Shown: positions 1-10,084 of the stretch, one piece after another
How positions within the stretch are numbered: position 1 is the first letter of the stretch
Layout of the letters: every line of letters begins with the position of its first letter
From: Thermomonas sp. S9
GTDB lineage: Bacteria > Pseudomonadota > Gammaproteobacteria > Xanthomonadales > Xanthomonadaceae
Direction of reading: 5' to 3'
Length of the DNA stretch: 64,000 nt
Assembly (NCBI RefSeq): GCF_024704365.1
Contig: NZ_JAJDFY010000001.1
Span: 1,841,001 to 1,905,000 of the forward strand
Notes under the pieces: model-generated
What the model was told of the DNA's origin: nothing
Databases searched by the model: none
The model's input: the letters and a program-made list of their open reading frames with translations, nothing else
Translations under genes and position numbers: made by a program

Positions 1-895
1 GGTGATCGCGCTCACCCTGTTCTTCGCCTGGCGCTACCGCGCCTCCAACGGCAAAGCCAAATACACCCCGGACTGGGACCACTCCACCCAGCTGGAACTG
101 GTGATCTGGGGCGGCCCGCTGCTGATCATCCTGGCGCTGGGCGCGATCACCTGGATCACCACCCACACCCTCGACCCCTACCGCCCGCTGGACCGCATCG
201 CGCCCGGCAAGCCGGTGCCCGCGCACGTCACGCCGCTCGAGGTGCAGGTGGTGTCGCTGGACTGGAAGTGGCTGTTCATCTATCCCGAACAGGGCGTGGC
301 CGCGGTCAATGAGCTGGCCCTGCCGGTGGACCGCCCGGTGCGCTTCAAGCTGACCTCGTCGAACGTGATGAACGCGTTCTACATCCCCGAGCTGGCCGGC
401 ATGATCTACACCATGCCCAGCATGCAGACCGAGCTGAATGCGGTCGCCAACAAGCCCGGCAAGTTCGTCGGCTTCTCGTCCAACTACAGCGGCGCCGGGT
501 TCTCGTGGATGCGTTTTGCGGTGCACGCCACCGACCCGGCGGGTTTCGACGCCTGGGTGGCCAAGGCCCGCGCCAGCGGCAGCGGACTGGATCGCGCCAC
601 CTATCTGCAGCTGGAAAAGCCGAGCGAGCGCGAGCCCGTTCGCCTGTTCGCCAACGTCGATCCCGGCCTGTACGACGCCATTTTGAACCGCTGCGTGGAC
701 CCGAACCGGATGTGCATGCACGAGATGATGGCGATCGACGCCGCCGGTGGCCGGCGCGCCGCCGACAGCGGCGTGGCCGTCCTGCGCGAGCGCAGCCGCG
801 GCGACCTGCGCGGCCGCCCCTACGTACCGGGCGCCACCTGCACCACGGGCACGGTCAAGCCCGCCGCGTGGACGCTGGCCCTGCGCGCCCCCTGA
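1..895 (+). CDS. cyoA: Ubiquinol oxidase (bo3-type) subunit II, 5' end outside window
   Basis: Subunit II of a heme-copper quinol oxidase in the inner membrane. The visible 297 residues hold the second transmembrane segment (about residues 32-53), a cupredoxin domain with the aromatic motif LDWKWLF, and the subunit-II tail with MCMHEMMAID. The Cys/His ligands of a CuA centre are absent, which separates quinol oxidases from cytochrome c oxidases. The signal peptide and first helix lie upstream of the window, so the GTG at base 2 is not the real start. The last 45 residues are Arg-rich and match my memory of the family poorly; a shifted frame there cannot be excluded. It leads the cyoABCD operon, 24 bases before cyoB. 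Confidence 0.93.
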   Translation, partial: VIALTLFFAWRYRASNGKAKYTPDWDHSTQLELVIWGGPLLIILALGAITWITTHTLDPYRPLDRIAPGKPVPAHVTPLEVQVVSLDWKWLFIYPEQGVAAVNELALPVDRPVRFKLTSSNVMNAFYIPELAGMIYTMPSMQTELNAVANKPGKFVGFSSNYSGAGFSWMRFAVHATDPAGFDAWVAKARASGSGLDRATYLQLEKPSEREPVRLFANVDPGLYDAILNRCVDPNRMCMHEMMAIDAAGGRRAADSGVAVLRERSRGDLRGRPYVPGATCTTGTVKPAAWTLALRAP

Positions 896-919
896 TCCAT
901 CGTATCCAGAAAGACCATC

Positions 920-2941
920 ATGATCCCCACCCCCTCCCCCGACCCGTACGCCAGCGCCTCCCCCTGGCTGGGCAAGCTCAGCCTGGCGGCGATTCCGTAT
1001 CACGAGCCGATCCTGATCGCGACCTTCATCGGCGCCGCGCTGGCCGGCCTGACCGTGCTCGGCCTGGTCACCAAATACCGCCTGTGGGGCACCTTCTGGC
1101 GTGACTGGGCCACCAGCATCGACCACAAGAAGATCGGCATCATGTACATGGTGCTGGGCCTGGTGATGCTGCTGCGCGGCTTCGCCGACGCGCTGATGAT
1201 GCGCGCCCAGCAGGCGATCGCCTTCGGCGACACCCTCGGCTACCTGCCGCCGCACCACTACGACCAGATCTTCACCGCGCACGGCGTGATCATGATCTTC
1301 TTCGTGGCCATGCCGTTCATCACCGGACTGATGAACTACGTGGTGCCGCTGCAGATTGGCGCGCGCGACGTGGCGTTCCCGTTTCTCAACAACTTCAGCT
1401 TCTGGATGACCACCGCGGGCGCGATGCTGGTGATGATCTCGCTGTTCGTCGGCGAGTTCTCCAAGGCCGGCTGGCTGGCGATGGCGCCGCTGTCGGGGAT
1501 CGACTACAGCCCAGACGTCGGGGTGGACTACTACATCTGGGCGCTGCAGATCGCCGGCGTGGGCACCACGCTGTCGGGCATCAACCTGATCGTGACCATC
1601 ATCAAGATGCGCGCGCCAGGCATGGGCATGATGAAGATGCCAGTGTTCACCTGGACCGCGCTGTGCTCGAACATCCTGATCGTGGCCAGCTTCCCGGTGC
1701 TGACCGCGGTGCTGGCGATGCTCACGCTGGACCGCTACCTGGGCACCAACTTCTTCACCAACGACCTCGGCGGCAACCCGATGTTGTACGTGAACCTGAT
1801 CTGGATCTGGGGCCACCCGGAGGTGTACATCCTGATCCTGCCGCTGTTCGGCGTGTTCTCGGAGGTGGTGTCCACCTTCACCGGCAAGCGCCTGTTCGGC
1901 TACAGCTCGATGGTGTACGCCACGGTGTGCATCACCATCCTGTCCTACCTGGTGTGGCTGCACCACTTCTTCACCATGGGCTCGGGCGCCAGCGTGAACT
2001 CGTTCTTCGGGATCACCACCATGATCATCTCGATCCCGACCGGCGCGAAGATGTTCAACTGGCTGTTCACCATGTACCGCGGCCGCATCCGCTTCGAGGT
2101 GCCGATGCTGTGGACGATCGGCTTCATGGTGACCTTCACCGTGGGCGGCATGACCGGCGTGCTGCTGGCGGTACCGCCGGCCGACTTCGTGCTGCACAAC
2201 TCGCTGTTCCTGGTCGCGCACTTCCACAACGTGATCATCGGCGGCGTGGTGTTCGGCGTATTCGCCGGCATGACCTACTGGTTCCCGAAGGCGTTTGGCT
2301 ACACGCTCGATCCGTTCTGGGGCAAGGTCTCGTTCTGGTTCTGGCTGGCCGGCTACTGGTTCGCATTCACTCCGCTGTACGTGCTGGGCCTGATGGGCGT
2401 CACCCGCCGCATGAGCCACTTCGACGACCCCAGCCTGCAGCCGTGGTTCATCGTGGCCGCGTTCGGCGCGCTGCTGATCGCGGTCGGGATCGGCGCGTTC
2501 CTGGTCAACCTGTTCGTCAGCTTCCGCAAGCGCGAGCAGCTGCGTGACGTCAGCGGCGACCCGTGGAACGGCCGCACCCTGGAATGGTCCACCTCCTCGC
2601 CGCCGCCGGCCTACAACTTCGCTTTCACCCCGGTGGTGCGCGACAACGACGCCTGGGCCGACATGAAGCAGCACGGCTACAAGCGCCCGGAAGCCGGCTT
2701 CCTGCCGATCCACATGCCCAAGAACACCGCCGCCGGCGTGGTGCTGGCCGCCATCAGCCTGGTGCTGGGTTTCGCCCTGGTCTGGCACATCTGGTGGCTG
2801 GCGATCGCCTCGTTCGTGGCCCTGGTCGGCGCCGCCATCGTGCATACCTTCAACTACCAGCGCGACTTCCACATCCCGGCCGCCGAAGTGGCCGCGGCCG
2901 AGGCTGCGCGCACCCAGCAACTGGCCAATGTCCATGTCTGA
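920..2941 (+). CDS. cyoB: Ubiquinol oxidase (bo3-type) subunit I
   Basis: Catalytic subunit: oxidises ubiquinol, reduces O2 to water and pumps protons. At 673 residues it is close to the E. coli protein, with the usual many transmembrane helices. Visible ligands are His121 (low-spin heme), His299 and Tyr303 in WGHPEVY (CuB and the cross-linked Tyr), His348/His349 (CuB), and His434/His436 in HFHNVIIGG (heme ligands), all spaced as in CyoB. The gene is uninterrupted. Its stop overlaps the start of cyoC by 14 bases, implying translational coupling. The ATG at 920 gives the family N-terminus but has only a weak ribosome site (AGAAAG). Confidence 0.97.
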   Translation: MIPTPSPDPYASASPWLGKLSLAAIPYHEPILIATFIGAALAGLTVLGLVTKYRLWGTFWRDWATSIDHKKIGIMYMVLGLVMLLRGFADALMMRAQQAIAFGDTLGYLPPHHYDQIFTAHGVIMIFFVAMPFITGLMNYVVPLQIGARDVAFPFLNNFSFWMTTAGAMLVMISLFVGEFSKAGWLAMAPLSGIDYSPDVGVDYYIWALQIAGVGTTLSGINLIVTIIKMRAPGMGMMKMPVFTWTALCSNILIVASFPVLTAVLAMLTLDRYLGTNFFTNDLGGNPMLYVNLIWIWGHPEVYILILPLFGVFSEVVSTFTGKRLFGYSSMVYATVCITILSYLVWLHHFFTMGSGASVNSFFGITTMIISIPTGAKMFNWLFTMYRGRIRFEVPMLWTIGFMVTFTVGGMTGVLLAVPPADFVLHNSLFLVAHFHNVIIGGVVFGVFAGMTYWFPKAFGYTLDPFWGKVSFWFWLAGYWFAFTPLYVLGLMGVTRRMSHFDDPSLQPWFIVAAFGALLIAVGIGAFLVNLFVSFRKREQLRDVSGDPWNGRTLEWSTSSPPPAYNFAFTPVVRDNDAWADMKQHGYKRPEAGFLPIHMPKNTAAGVVLAAISLVLGFALVWHIWWLAIASFVALVGAAIVHTFNYQRDFHIPAAEVAAAEAARTQQLANVHV

Positions 2942-3575
2942 CGCGATCACTTTACCCGCCAGTGGCCGTCCGGCCGACCCCACCGCGGCCTTTCTCGACC
3001 TGAAGGGCCAGCACCATCCGGAGAACGGCTCGCTGCTGGGCTTCTGGATCTACCTGATGAGCGATCTGCTCATCTTCGCCTGCCTGTTCGCCACCTACGG
3101 CGTGCTCGGCCGCAGCTATGCCGCCGGCCCGTCCGGCGCCGAGCTGTTCGACCTCAAACTGGTGGCGGTCAACACCGCGCTGCTGCTGCTCTCCTCGATC
3201 ACCTACGGCTTCGCGATGATCGCGATGCAGGCCGGCAGCAAGCGCGGCGTGCTCGGCTGGCTGGCGGTCACCGGCCTGCTCGGCGCGGCCTTCGTGAGCC
3301 TGGAGCTCTACGAGTTCCTGCACCTGATCCACGAAGGCGCGGGCCCGCAGCGCAGCGCGTTCCTGACCTCGTTCTTCGCGCTGGTCGGCACCCATGGCCT
3401 GCACGTCAGCTTCGGCATCGTCTGGCTGCTGACCATGCTGGTGCAGGTGGGTCGCTTCGGCCTGACCACCGCCAACCGCCGGCGCCTGTTCTGCCTGTCG
3501 ATGTTCTGGCACTTCCTGGACCTGGTCTGGATCGGCGTGTTCACCTTCGTTTACCTGATGGGCGTGCTGCAATGA
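2928..3575 (+). CDS. cyoC: Ubiquinol oxidase subunit III
   Basis: Non-catalytic membrane subunit of the bo3 oxidase, COX3 family. The 215-residue protein has about five hydrophobic helices, starting with [20 protein letters not shown], and the conserved stretch around [17 protein letters not shown]. The ATG at 2928 lies inside the end of cyoB; a second Met two codons later is an alternative. The stop overlaps the cyoD start (ATGA), so the three genes are tightly coupled. Length and composition are normal for the family. Confidence 0.95.
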   Translation: MSMSDAITLPASGRPADPTAAFLDLKGQHHPENGSLLGFWIYLMSDLLIFACLFATYGVLGRSYAAGPSGAELFDLKLVAVNTALLLLSSITYGFAMIAMQAGSKRGVLGWLAVTGLLGAAFVSLELYEFLHLIHEGAGPQRSAFLTSFFALVGTHGLHVSFGIVWLLTMLVQVGRFGLTTANRRRLFCLSMFWHFLDLVWIGVFTFVYLMGVLQ

Positions 3576-3991
3576 GCCAACATCCGCATTCCTCCCACAC
3601 GCACGAGCACCACGACGGGCACGGGCACGACGGCGGCCACGACGACCACGGCGCCCCGCACGTGCACGTCAGCCTGCGCGGCTATGTCACTGGCTTTCTG
3701 CTGTCGGTGATTCTGACTGCGATCCCGTTCTGGCTGGTGATGAGCAAGGTCATTCCCAGCGCGACCCTCACCAGCATCGTGCTGGTGGCGTTCGCGGTCG
3801 TGCAGATCCTGGTACACATGGTGTATTTCCTGCACCTGGATGCCCGTTCCGAAGGCGGCTGGAACCTGCTGTCGGTGATCTTCACCGTGATCCTGCTGGT
3901 GATCCTGCTGGCCGGCACCCTGTGGGTGATGCACCACATGAACGCCAACATGATGCCGATGAGCGCGCACGACGCGCAGATGGTGGACTGA
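3572..3991 (+). CDS. cyoD: Ubiquinol oxidase subunit IV with His-rich N-terminus
   Basis: Small membrane subunit that assists assembly of the bo3 oxidase. Residues from about 33 on show the three helices of the CyoD family and the motif MVYFLHLD. The first 32 residues are strikingly His- and Asp-rich (about a dozen His in runs such as HTHEHHDGHGHDGG), far more than the soluble tail of typical CyoD. Such a stretch could bind Cu or Zn near the site of CuB assembly, but that is inference. It overlaps cyoC by 4 bases and is followed 13 bases later by the SURF1 gene. Confidence 0.92.
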   Translation: MSQHPHSSHTHEHHDGHGHDGGHDDHGAPHVHVSLRGYVTGFLLSVILTAIPFWLVMSKVIPSATLTSIVLVAFAVVQILVHMVYFLHLDARSEGGWNLLSVIFTVILLVILLAGTLWVMHHMNANMMPMSAHDAQMVD

Positions 3992-4004
3992 GCCGGGGCC
4001 GCCG

Positions 4005-4751
4005 ATGCAGGCCAGCCGCCGCGGTCGCCTCGCCCTGCTGGTGCTGCTGGCCTGCTGCTGCGCCGGCTTCATCGCGCTCGGGATCTGGCAGGTGCAGCGG
4101 CTGCACTGGAAACGCGCCCTGATCGCGCGGGTGGAGGCCCGCGTGCACGCCGCGCCGGAGCCACCGCCGGCGCGCAGCGACTGGCCGCGCATCGGCGTCG
4201 AGCGCGACGAGTACCGCCGCCTGGAGCTGCGCGGCACCTACCTGCGCGGGCGGGAGACCCAGACCCAGGCGCTGACCGAGCTCGGCGCCGGCCACTGGGT
4301 ACTGAGCCCGCTGCAGCTGACGGACGGCAGCATCGTGCTGGTCAACCGCGGTTTCGTACTGGACGGCGCGCGCCCCGCGCTGCCGCCGCCTGGCGAGGTG
4401 CGCGTGCGCGGCCTGCTGCGCATGAGCGAACCCGGCGGCGGCTTCCTGCGCGACAACCGCCCCGGCCAGGACCGCTGGTACTCGCGCGACGTGGCCGCGA
4501 TCGCGCAGGCGCGCGGCCTGCGCGACGTGGCGCCCTACTTCGTCGATGCCGAGGCCGACGCCGGTGCCGGCAGCGGCTGGCCGCGCGCCGGCATGACGGT
4601 GATCCATTTCCGCAACCAGCACCTGCAGTACGCGCTGACCTGGTTCGTGCTGGCGGCGATGGCCCTGTGGGGCGTGCTGCGCCTGCTGTCGGAGCAGCGG
4701 CGGATGCGGCACCATGGCGACGATGCCGATGGCGACGACGCCCACCGCTGA
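4005..4751 (+). CDS. SURF1-family oxidase assembly protein
   Basis: SURF1 proteins help insert heme into subunit I of heme-copper oxidases. The 248-residue protein has an N-terminal helix (about 9-27) ending in GIWQVQRLHWK, the conserved core with LRGTYL, VLVNRGFV and a C-terminal HFRNQHLQYALTWF segment leading into a second helix (about 210-228), the classic two-helix hairpin layout. It directly follows cyoD, so it probably serves this quinol oxidase. SURF1 is best known for aa3 cytochrome c oxidases, and no heme O synthase (cyoE) gene lies beside it. Its 3' end overlaps the next gene by 38 bases. Confidence 0.92.
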   Translation: MQASRRGRLALLVLLACCCAGFIALGIWQVQRLHWKRALIARVEARVHAAPEPPPARSDWPRIGVERDEYRRLELRGTYLRGRETQTQALTELGAGHWVLSPLQLTDGSIVLVNRGFVLDGARPALPPPGEVRVRGLLRMSEPGGGFLRDNRPGQDRWYSRDVAAIAQARGLRDVAPYFVDAEADAGAGSGWPRAGMTVIHFRNQHLQYALTWFVLAAMALWGVLRLLSEQRRMRHHGDDADGDDAHR

Positions 4752-6061
4752 GCCCCGCACCGCCCGCGCCGGCACCCGCCGGGCGGACTGGCGCAGCACT
4801 GCGCGTGGCAAGAACATGCAGCAGCTGCAGCAGCTGCGCTGGATCGCGATCGGCGGCCAGCTGCTGGCGATCGTGGTGGTGCACTTCGGCATGGGCATCC
4901 ACCTGCCGCTGGCGCCGATGCTGCTGGTGCTGGCCGGGCTGTGCCTGTTCAACCTCGCCGGGCCGCTGTACTGGCAGCGCCTGCACCACGTGCGCCAGCG
5001 CCACCTGCTGCTGGCGTTGCTGGTGGACGTGGCGGCGCTGACCGCGCTGCTGCACCTGGCCGGCGGGATCGCCAATCCATTCGTATTCCTCTACCTCCTG
5101 CAGGTGGTGCTGGCGGCCGTCCTACTGCGCCCGCGCGCGCGCTGGCTGCTGGTGGCGGTGACCAGCGGCTGCCTGCTGTGGCTGGCGCTGGCCCCCAGCC
5201 CGGTGCGGCTGCCGGCAAATCCCGATGCCGGGCTAGGCGACCGCTATGTGCAGGGCCTGCTGCTGTGCTTCGTGCTGGTGGCCGCACTGCTGGTGGTGTT
5301 CATGGGCCGGATCGGAGAGATCCTGCGCGCCCGCGACGCGCGCCTGGCCGCCCTGCGCCAGCGCGCGATCGAGGAGGAGCACATCGTGCGCATGGGCCTG
5401 CTGGCCACCGGCGCCGCGCACGAGCTGGGCACGCCGCTGGCAACGCTGGCGGTGATCCTGGGCGACTGGCAACACCTGCCGCACTTCACCTCCGACCCCG
5501 AACTGCTGAGCGACGTGGTGGAAATGCAGGCGCAGGTGCTGCGCTGCAAGGCGATCGTGCGTGGCATCCTGCAATCGGCGGGCGAACCGCGCGGCGAGGC
5601 GCCGCACGCCGCCGACCTGCGCGACTTCATCGAGGAGCTGGCGCAGCAATGGCGGCGGCGCGCGATGGACGCGCTGGCGCTGGACAATCGGCTGCAGCCG
5701 GGGATCGCGATCATCGCTGACCTCGGCCTGCAGCAGATGCTGTTCAACGTGCTGGACAACGCGCAGGAAGCCTCGCCTGGCAAGGCCGCGCTGGAGGCGC
5801 GGCTGCAGGGCGGGACGCTGGTGCTGGTGGTGGACGACGCCGGCCCCGGGTTCGATGCCGGCATGCTGGAGCACCTCGGCACGCCATACCGCTCCAGCAA
5901 GGGCGCTCCCGGCCGCGGGCTGGGCCTGTTCCTGTCGGTGAACGTGGCGCGTACCCTGGGCGGCCGCATCCGCGCGCACAACCGCGCCGGGGGGCGGCGC
6001 GCGGGTGGTGGTGGAAATCCCACTGCAGGCCCTGGCCCCCTACGGGAGCGCATCGCAATGA
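4714..6061 (+). CDS. RegB/PrrB/ActS-type redox sensor histidine kinase (frameshifted near 3' end)
   Basis: Membrane histidine kinase with about six helices in residues 40-200. The RegB hallmark GGIANPF (about residue 116), tied to quinone sensing in that family, is present, as are the H-box HELGTPLAT (phospho-His near 236), a Cys in LRCKAIVRG placed like the redox-active Cys of RegB, and the N, G1 and G2 boxes (NVLDNAQEAS, DDAGPGF, GRGLGLFL). A six-G run at 5989-5994 shifts the frame and makes the gene read through into the response regulator. Removing one G restores an ending GGARVVVEIP...SASQ and a TGA at 6059-6061 that overlaps the regulator ATG. I regard the fusion as an error. Starts at 4720 or 4816 are alternatives. 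Confidence 0.88.
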
Positions 6062-6600
6062 CCGAACCCGCACGTCGACTGCTGCTGGTGGAGGACGACA
6101 CCGCCTTCGCGCGCACGCTGGCGCGCTCGTTCGAGCGCCGCGGCTATGCCGTGGACACCGTGCCCGGGCAGGAGGAACTGCAGGCCCTGCTGGCCACCGG
6201 CAGCACGCACACGCACGCGGTGGTGGACCTCAAGCTGGCCGGCGGCAGCTCCGGCCTGGCCTGCGTGAAGATGCTGCACGACCATGCCCCGGGCATGGTG
6301 ATCGTGGTCCTGACCGGCTACGCCAGCATCGCGACCGCGGTGGAGGCGATCAAGCTCGGCGCCCGCCACTACCTGGCCAAGCCGTCCAATACCGACGACA
6401 TCGAGGCCGCGTTCGAGCGCGCCGGGGGCGATGCCGACGTCGCCCTCGGCCAGCGCCAGAGCTCGATCAAGACGCTGGAGTGGGAGCACATCCACGAGGC
6501 GCTGGCCGCGGCCGACTTCAATATCTCCGAAGCCGCGCGCCAGCTCGGCATGCATCGCCGCACGCTGGCGCGCAAGCTGGAGAAGCGGCGGGTCAAGTGA
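6058..6600 (+). CDS. RegA/PrrA/ActR-type response regulator
   Basis: Partner regulator of the preceding kinase; in relatives RegA controls terminal oxidases and other respiratory genes. The 180-residue protein has an N-terminal receiver (acidic VEDD near residue 12, phospho-acceptor Asp near 56 in VVDLKLAG, Thr in VLTGYAS, Lys in LAKPSN). A short Pro/Gln linker leads to a Fis-type helix-turn-helix, ISEAARQLGMHRRTLARKL, the RegA DNA-binding signature. The ATG at 6058 overlaps the restored stop of the kinase. It ends just before a strong hairpin that separates it from the convergent sdh operon. Confidence 0.94.
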   Translation: MTEPARRLLLVEDDTAFARTLARSFERRGYAVDTVPGQEELQALLATGSTHTHAVVDLKLAGGSSGLACVKMLHDHAPGMVIVVLTGYASIATAVEAIKLGARHYLAKPSNTDDIEAAFERAGGDADVALGQRQSSIKTLEWEHIHEALAAADFNISEAARQLGMHRRTLARKLEKRRVK

Positions 6601-6621
6601 GGCCGCGTGCCGATGAACGCG

Positions 6622-6651
6622 AAGGCCGCCGCCCCGGAGGGCGACGGCCTT
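6622..6651. terminator. Bidirectional hairpin terminator between regA-like gene and sdhB
   Basis: A 13-base stem with one mismatch and a four-base loop (CGGA) runs from AAGGCCGCCGCCC to GGGCGACGGCCTT. It sits 21 bases after the regulator stop and 22 bases before the end of sdhB on the other strand, as expected for a shared terminator of convergent operons. There is no long T tract on either side. Confidence 0.75.
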
Positions 6652-6673
6652 GGATTGACATCGTGCAGGCTGG

Positions 6674-7456
6674 TCAGGCCTTGCGCGCGAGCATCAGCTT
6701 CTTGATTTCGGCGATCGCCTTGGCCGGGTTCAGGCCCTTCGGGCAGGTTCGCGCGCAGTTCATGATGGTGTGGCAGCGGTAGAGCTTGAACGGGTCTTCC
6801 AGTTCGTCCAGGCGCGCCCCGGTGTCCTCGTCGCGGCTGTCCACGATCCAGCGGTAGGCCTGCAGCAGGATCGCCGGGCCGAGGTAGCGCTCGCCGTTCC
6901 ACCAGTAGCTGGGGCAGGAGGTGCTGCAGCAGGCGCACAGGATGCATTCGTACAGGCCGTCCAGCTTGGCGCGGTCTTCCTTGCTCTGCAGGCGCTCGCG
7001 GTCCGGCGGCGGCGGGGTCTGCGTGCGCAGCCACGGGCGGATGCTGGCGTGCTGCGCGTAGAAATGGGTCAGGTCCGGCACCAGGTCCTTCACCACCTGC
7101 ATGTGCGGCAGTGGGTAGATGCTGATTTCCTTGCCCTTCACGTCCTCGACCGCGCAGATGCAGGCCAGGGTGTTGGTGCCGCCGATGTTCATCGCGCAGG
7201 ACCCGCAGATGCCCTCGCGGCAGGAGCGGCGGAAGGTCAGGGTCGGGTCGATCTCGTTCTTGATCTTGATCAGCGCGTCCAGGACCATCGGGCCGCACGC
7301 CGCCATGTCCACCTCGTAGGTGTCGGTGCGCGGATTGAGGCCGTCGTCCGGGTTCCAGCGGTAGATCTTGAAGGTGCGCGGCTGCTTGGCGCCCTTCGCC
7401 GGGAAGTGCTTGCCCGGCTGGATCCTGGAGTTTTTCGGGAGGGTGAATTCGGCCAT
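6674..7456 (-). CDS. sdhB: Succinate dehydrogenase iron-sulfur subunit
   Basis: Transfers electrons from the flavoprotein SdhA to ubiquinone at the membrane. The 260-residue protein shows the plant-type [2Fe-2S] ligands ([16 protein letters not shown] and the later LACIC) and the bacterial-ferredoxin-type Cys set for the [4Fe-4S] and [3Fe-4S] clusters ([16 protein letters not shown] and [17 protein letters not shown]). The N-terminus is slightly longer than in E. coli. It is the last gene of the sdhCDAB operon, 18 bases after sdhA, and is uninterrupted. Confidence 0.97.
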   Translation of the reverse strand: MAEFTLPKNSRIQPGKHFPAKGAKQPRTFKIYRWNPDDGLNPRTDTYEVDMAACGPMVLDALIKIKNEIDPTLTFRRSCREGICGSCAMNIGGTNTLACICAVEDVKGKEISIYPLPHMQVVKDLVPDLTHFYAQHASIRPWLRTQTPPPPDRERLQSKEDRAKLDGLYECILCACCSTSCPSYWWNGERYLGPAILLQAYRWIVDSRDEDTGARLDELEDPFKLYRCHTIMNCARTCPKGLNPAKAIAEIKKLMLARKA

Positions 7457-7474
7457 GGGGTCAGGGTTCCCGGA

Positions 7475-9262
7475 TCAGTAAACGCGCTTCTTCGGCGGCA
7501 CCACTTCGACGTCGCCGGTAAGCGTGTACATATGCACCGGGCGGTAGTCGATGCGGGTATTGCCCGCCTCGTCGGCCCAGCAGACGGTGTGCTTCTGCCA
7601 GTTGGCATCGTCGCGCTCGGGGAAGTCCTCGCGGGCATGGGCGCCGCGCGATTCCTTGCGGTTCTCGGCCGACACGATGGTGACCAGCGCCTGGCCCAGC
7701 AGGTTCTGCAGTTCCAGGGTCTCGATCAGGTCGGAGTTCCACACCAGCGAGCGGTCGGACACCTTCACGTCGGTGAAACTGGCGTGGATGTCGCGAATGC
7801 TCTTCACACCGTCGGCCAGGGTCTCACCGGTGCGGAACACCGCGGCGTCCTTCTGCATCGCGCGCTGCATGTTCAGGCGGATCTGCGCGGTCGGGGTGCC
7901 GCCGTGGGCGTTGCGCAGCCTGTCCAGGTTGGACAGGGACTTGTCACAGGCGTCCGCGGCCAGCGGCTTGTGCGGCGCGCCGGGCTTGATCGTCTCGGCG
8001 CAGCGGTTGGCGACCGCGCGGCCGAACACCACCAGATCCAGCAGCGAGTTGGAGCCCAGGCGGTTGGCGCCGTGCACCGACACGCAGGCCGCCTCGCCGA
8101 TCGCGTACAGGCCCGGCACCACGGCGTCAGGGTCGCCATTCTTCAGCTGCACTACTTCGCCATGGTAGTTGGTGGGGATGCCGCCCATGTTGTAGTGCAC
8201 GGTCGGGATCACCGGAATCGGCTGCTTGGTGACATCCACGCCTGCGAAGATGCGGGCGCTCTCGGCGATGCCCGGCAGCTTCTCGTGAATGTCTTTGGGA
8301 TCGAGGTGGGTGAGATCCAGATGGATGTGGTCTTTGAGCGGACCAACGCCCCGACCTTCGCGGATTTCGATGGTCATCGAGCGCGACACCACGTCGCGGC
8401 TGGCCAGGTCCTTCGCGTTCGGCGCGTAGCGCTCCATGAAGCGCTCGCCGTTGGCATTGCGCAGGATGCCACCCTCGCCGCGCACGCCCTCGGTGATCAG
8501 GCAGCCGGCGCCATAGATGCCGGTCGGATGGAACTGCACGAACTCCATGTCCTGCAATCCCAGCCCGGCGCGCAGCGCCATGCCGCCGCCGTCGCCGGTG
8601 CAGGTGTGTGCCGAGGTGGCGCTGAAATAGGCGCGGCCGTAGCCACCGGTCGCCAGCACCACGCCCTGGGCGCGGAACAGGTGCAACGTGCCCTCGGCCA
8701 TGTCCAGCGCGAGCACGCCGCGGCAGGCGCCCTCCTCGTCCATGATCAGGTCGAGCGCGAAGTATTCGATGAAGAACTGCGCCTGGTGCGCCAGCGCCTG
8801 CTGGTACAGCGTGTGCAGGATGGCATGGCCGGTGCGGTCGGCGGCGGCGCAGGTACGCTGCGCGACGCCCTTGCCGTAGTGGGTGGTCATACCGCCGAAC
8901 GGGCGCTGGTAGATCTTGCCGTCCTCGGTGCGACTGAACGGCACGCCCTGATGCTCGAGCTCGATCACCGCCGGAATCGCCTCGCGGCACATGTACTCGA
9001 TGGCGTCCTGGTCACCCAGCCAGTCCGAGCCCTTGATGGTGTCGTAGAAGTGGAAACGCCAGTCGTCCTCGCCCATGTTGCCCAGCGCGGCCGAGATGCC
9101 GCCCTGCGCCGCCACGGTGTGGCTGCGGGTGGGGAAGACCTTGCTGATGCAGGCGGTCTGCACCCCCTTCTGGGCCAGACCGAAGGTGGCACGCAGGCCG
9201 GCGCCGCCGGCACCGACCACCACCATGTCGAACTTGTGTTCCTGGATCTTGTAGGCAGGCAT
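7475..9262 (-). CDS. sdhA: Succinate dehydrogenase flavoprotein subunit
   Basis: Oxidises succinate to fumarate with covalently bound FAD. The protein begins [12 protein letters not shown], then the dinucleotide fold [12 protein letters not shown], the SHTVAAQGG motif whose His carries the FAD, and the active-site regions [21 protein letters not shown] and [13 protein letters not shown]. About 595 residues, normal for the family. I prefer the ATG at 9262 over one six codons upstream because the upstream one lies inside sdhD and GGGAGCTGACCTGAAG gives a ribosome site for the later start. Confidence 0.96.
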   Translation of the reverse strand: MPAYKIQEHKFDMVVVGAGGAGLRATFGLAQKGVQTACISKVFPTRSHTVAAQGGISAALGNMGEDDWRFHFYDTIKGSDWLGDQDAIEYMCREAIPAVIELEHQGVPFSRTEDGKIYQRPFGGMTTHYGKGVAQRTCAAADRTGHAILHTLYQQALAHQAQFFIEYFALDLIMDEEGACRGVLALDMAEGTLHLFRAQGVVLATGGYGRAYFSATSAHTCTGDGGGMALRAGLGLQDMEFVQFHPTGIYGAGCLITEGVRGEGGILRNANGERFMERYAPNAKDLASRDVVSRSMTIEIREGRGVGPLKDHIHLDLTHLDPKDIHEKLPGIAESARIFAGVDVTKQPIPVIPTVHYNMGGIPTNYHGEVVQLKNGDPDAVVPGLYAIGEAACVSVHGANRLGSNSLLDLVVFGRAVANRCAETIKPGAPHKPLAADACDKSLSNLDRLRNAHGGTPTAQIRLNMQRAMQKDAAVFRTGETLADGVKSIRDIHASFTDVKVSDRSLVWNSDLIETLELQNLLGQALVTIVSAENRKESRGAHAREDFPERDDANWQKHTVCWADEAGNTRIDYRPVHMYTLTGDVEVVPPKKRVY

Positions 9263-9269
9263 CTTCAGG

Positions 9270-9665
9270 TCAGCTCCCAAGCGCGATGCGCAGCACCGCG
9301 AGCACGCCGGCGATGGCCGCCAGCGCGCAGACGAAAAGGATGGCCAGCTGCGCCAGGGTGGCGGTCAGCGGGGCGTGCACGTAGTCCTCGACGATCACCT
9401 GCAGGCCCAGGCGCGCATGCCAGAACATGCCCAGCAGGAACGCCACCAGCACCGCGGCATTCACCGGATCGGCCACCAGCGCATGCACGACCATGTAGTC
9501 GGCGCTGCGCAGGGTCAGCAACATGCCCAGCAACCACAGCCCGGCCAGGCCGGTGGCGATCGCGGTGACGCGCTGCCAGATGAAGTGGCCGGTGCCGTCC
9601 TTCGCCGCGCCCAGCCCGCGGGCGCGCTTCAGCGGCGCCTGCATGTCCTTGCCGCGCGCGTTCAT
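9270..9665 (-). CDS. sdhD: Succinate dehydrogenase membrane anchor subunit D
   Basis: Hydrophobic anchor subunit that, with SdhC, binds heme b and the quinone site. The 131-residue protein has three predicted helices (about 35-55, 68-88 and 100-128) and the family pattern [10 protein letters not shown] near the start and [12 protein letters not shown] after helix two, where the heme-ligand His is expected. Its ATG overlaps the sdhC stop (ATGA), supporting the start at 9665. sdhA follows after a few bases. Confidence 0.9.
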   Translation of the reverse strand: MNARGKDMQAPLKRARGLGAAKDGTGHFIWQRVTAIATGLAGLWLLGMLLTLRSADYMVVHALVADPVNAAVLVAFLLGMFWHARLGLQVIVEDYVHAPLTATLAQLAILFVCALAAIAGVLAVLRIALGS

Positions 9666-10084
9666 GCCTGCCCCCAGTGCGACAGCACCACCACCCAGCC
9701 CAGCGCCGCCAGCACCACGCTGCCGATGATGGAGATCCAGCTGTTGCGCACGAAATCAGGGATCGCAAACCCCAGGCCGCCGTCCTGCAGCAGGTGGCGG
9801 ATGCCGTTGATGAGGTGGTAGGCCAGCGCCCAGCTGAAGCCGGCCATCAGCACCCGCCCCAGTGGCGAACCCAGGCACTCGGCGAACGCGGTCCAGCGCT
9901 GCGCGCCGCCGGCCAGCGCCATCAGGCCGTACACGAAGGCCAGCGCGCCGATCGCCGGGATCACGCCGGTGGCGCGGTGGAGGATGGAAGACGCCATCTG
10001 CGCCTGCCAGCGGTAAATGTAGATCTGGAGGTGCGGGGAGAGCGGGCGCTCGCGGAGGCGCGGTTCGGAATCGGAAGCAGCCAT
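9662..10084 (-). CDS. sdhC: Succinate dehydrogenase cytochrome b556 subunit C
   Basis: Membrane anchor and heme-binding subunit. Family motifs are RPLSPHLQIYIYRWQ near the N-terminus, SILHRATGV, and YHLINGIRHLLQD, whose last His is the expected heme ligand; three helices follow the usual pattern. I start at the ATG giving MAASDSEPRLRERP, with GGAG about 13 bases upstream; an in-frame ATG ten codons earlier (10114) is possible. It is the first gene of sdhCDAB, and the promoter should lie in the 230 bases shared with the divergent ygfZ. Confidence 0.92.
   Translation of the reverse strand: MAASDSEPRLRERPLSPHLQIYIYRWQAQMASSILHRATGVIPAIGALAFVYGLMALAGGAQRWTAFAECLGSPLGRVLMAGFSWALAYHLINGIRHLLQDGGLGFAIPDFVRNSWISIIGSVVLAALGWVVVLSHWGQA

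Noticed and set aside
4714-6600. Hybrid histidine kinase-response regulator gene
   Set aside because: One extra G in a six-G run accounts for it and the repaired genes match separate RegB and RegA proteins.
6770-9568. 932-codon open frame on the + strand opposite sdhB and sdhA
   Set aside because: It is antisense to strongly conserved sdh genes, has Val/Gln/His-rich composition typical of mirror frames in GC-rich DNA, and no domain.
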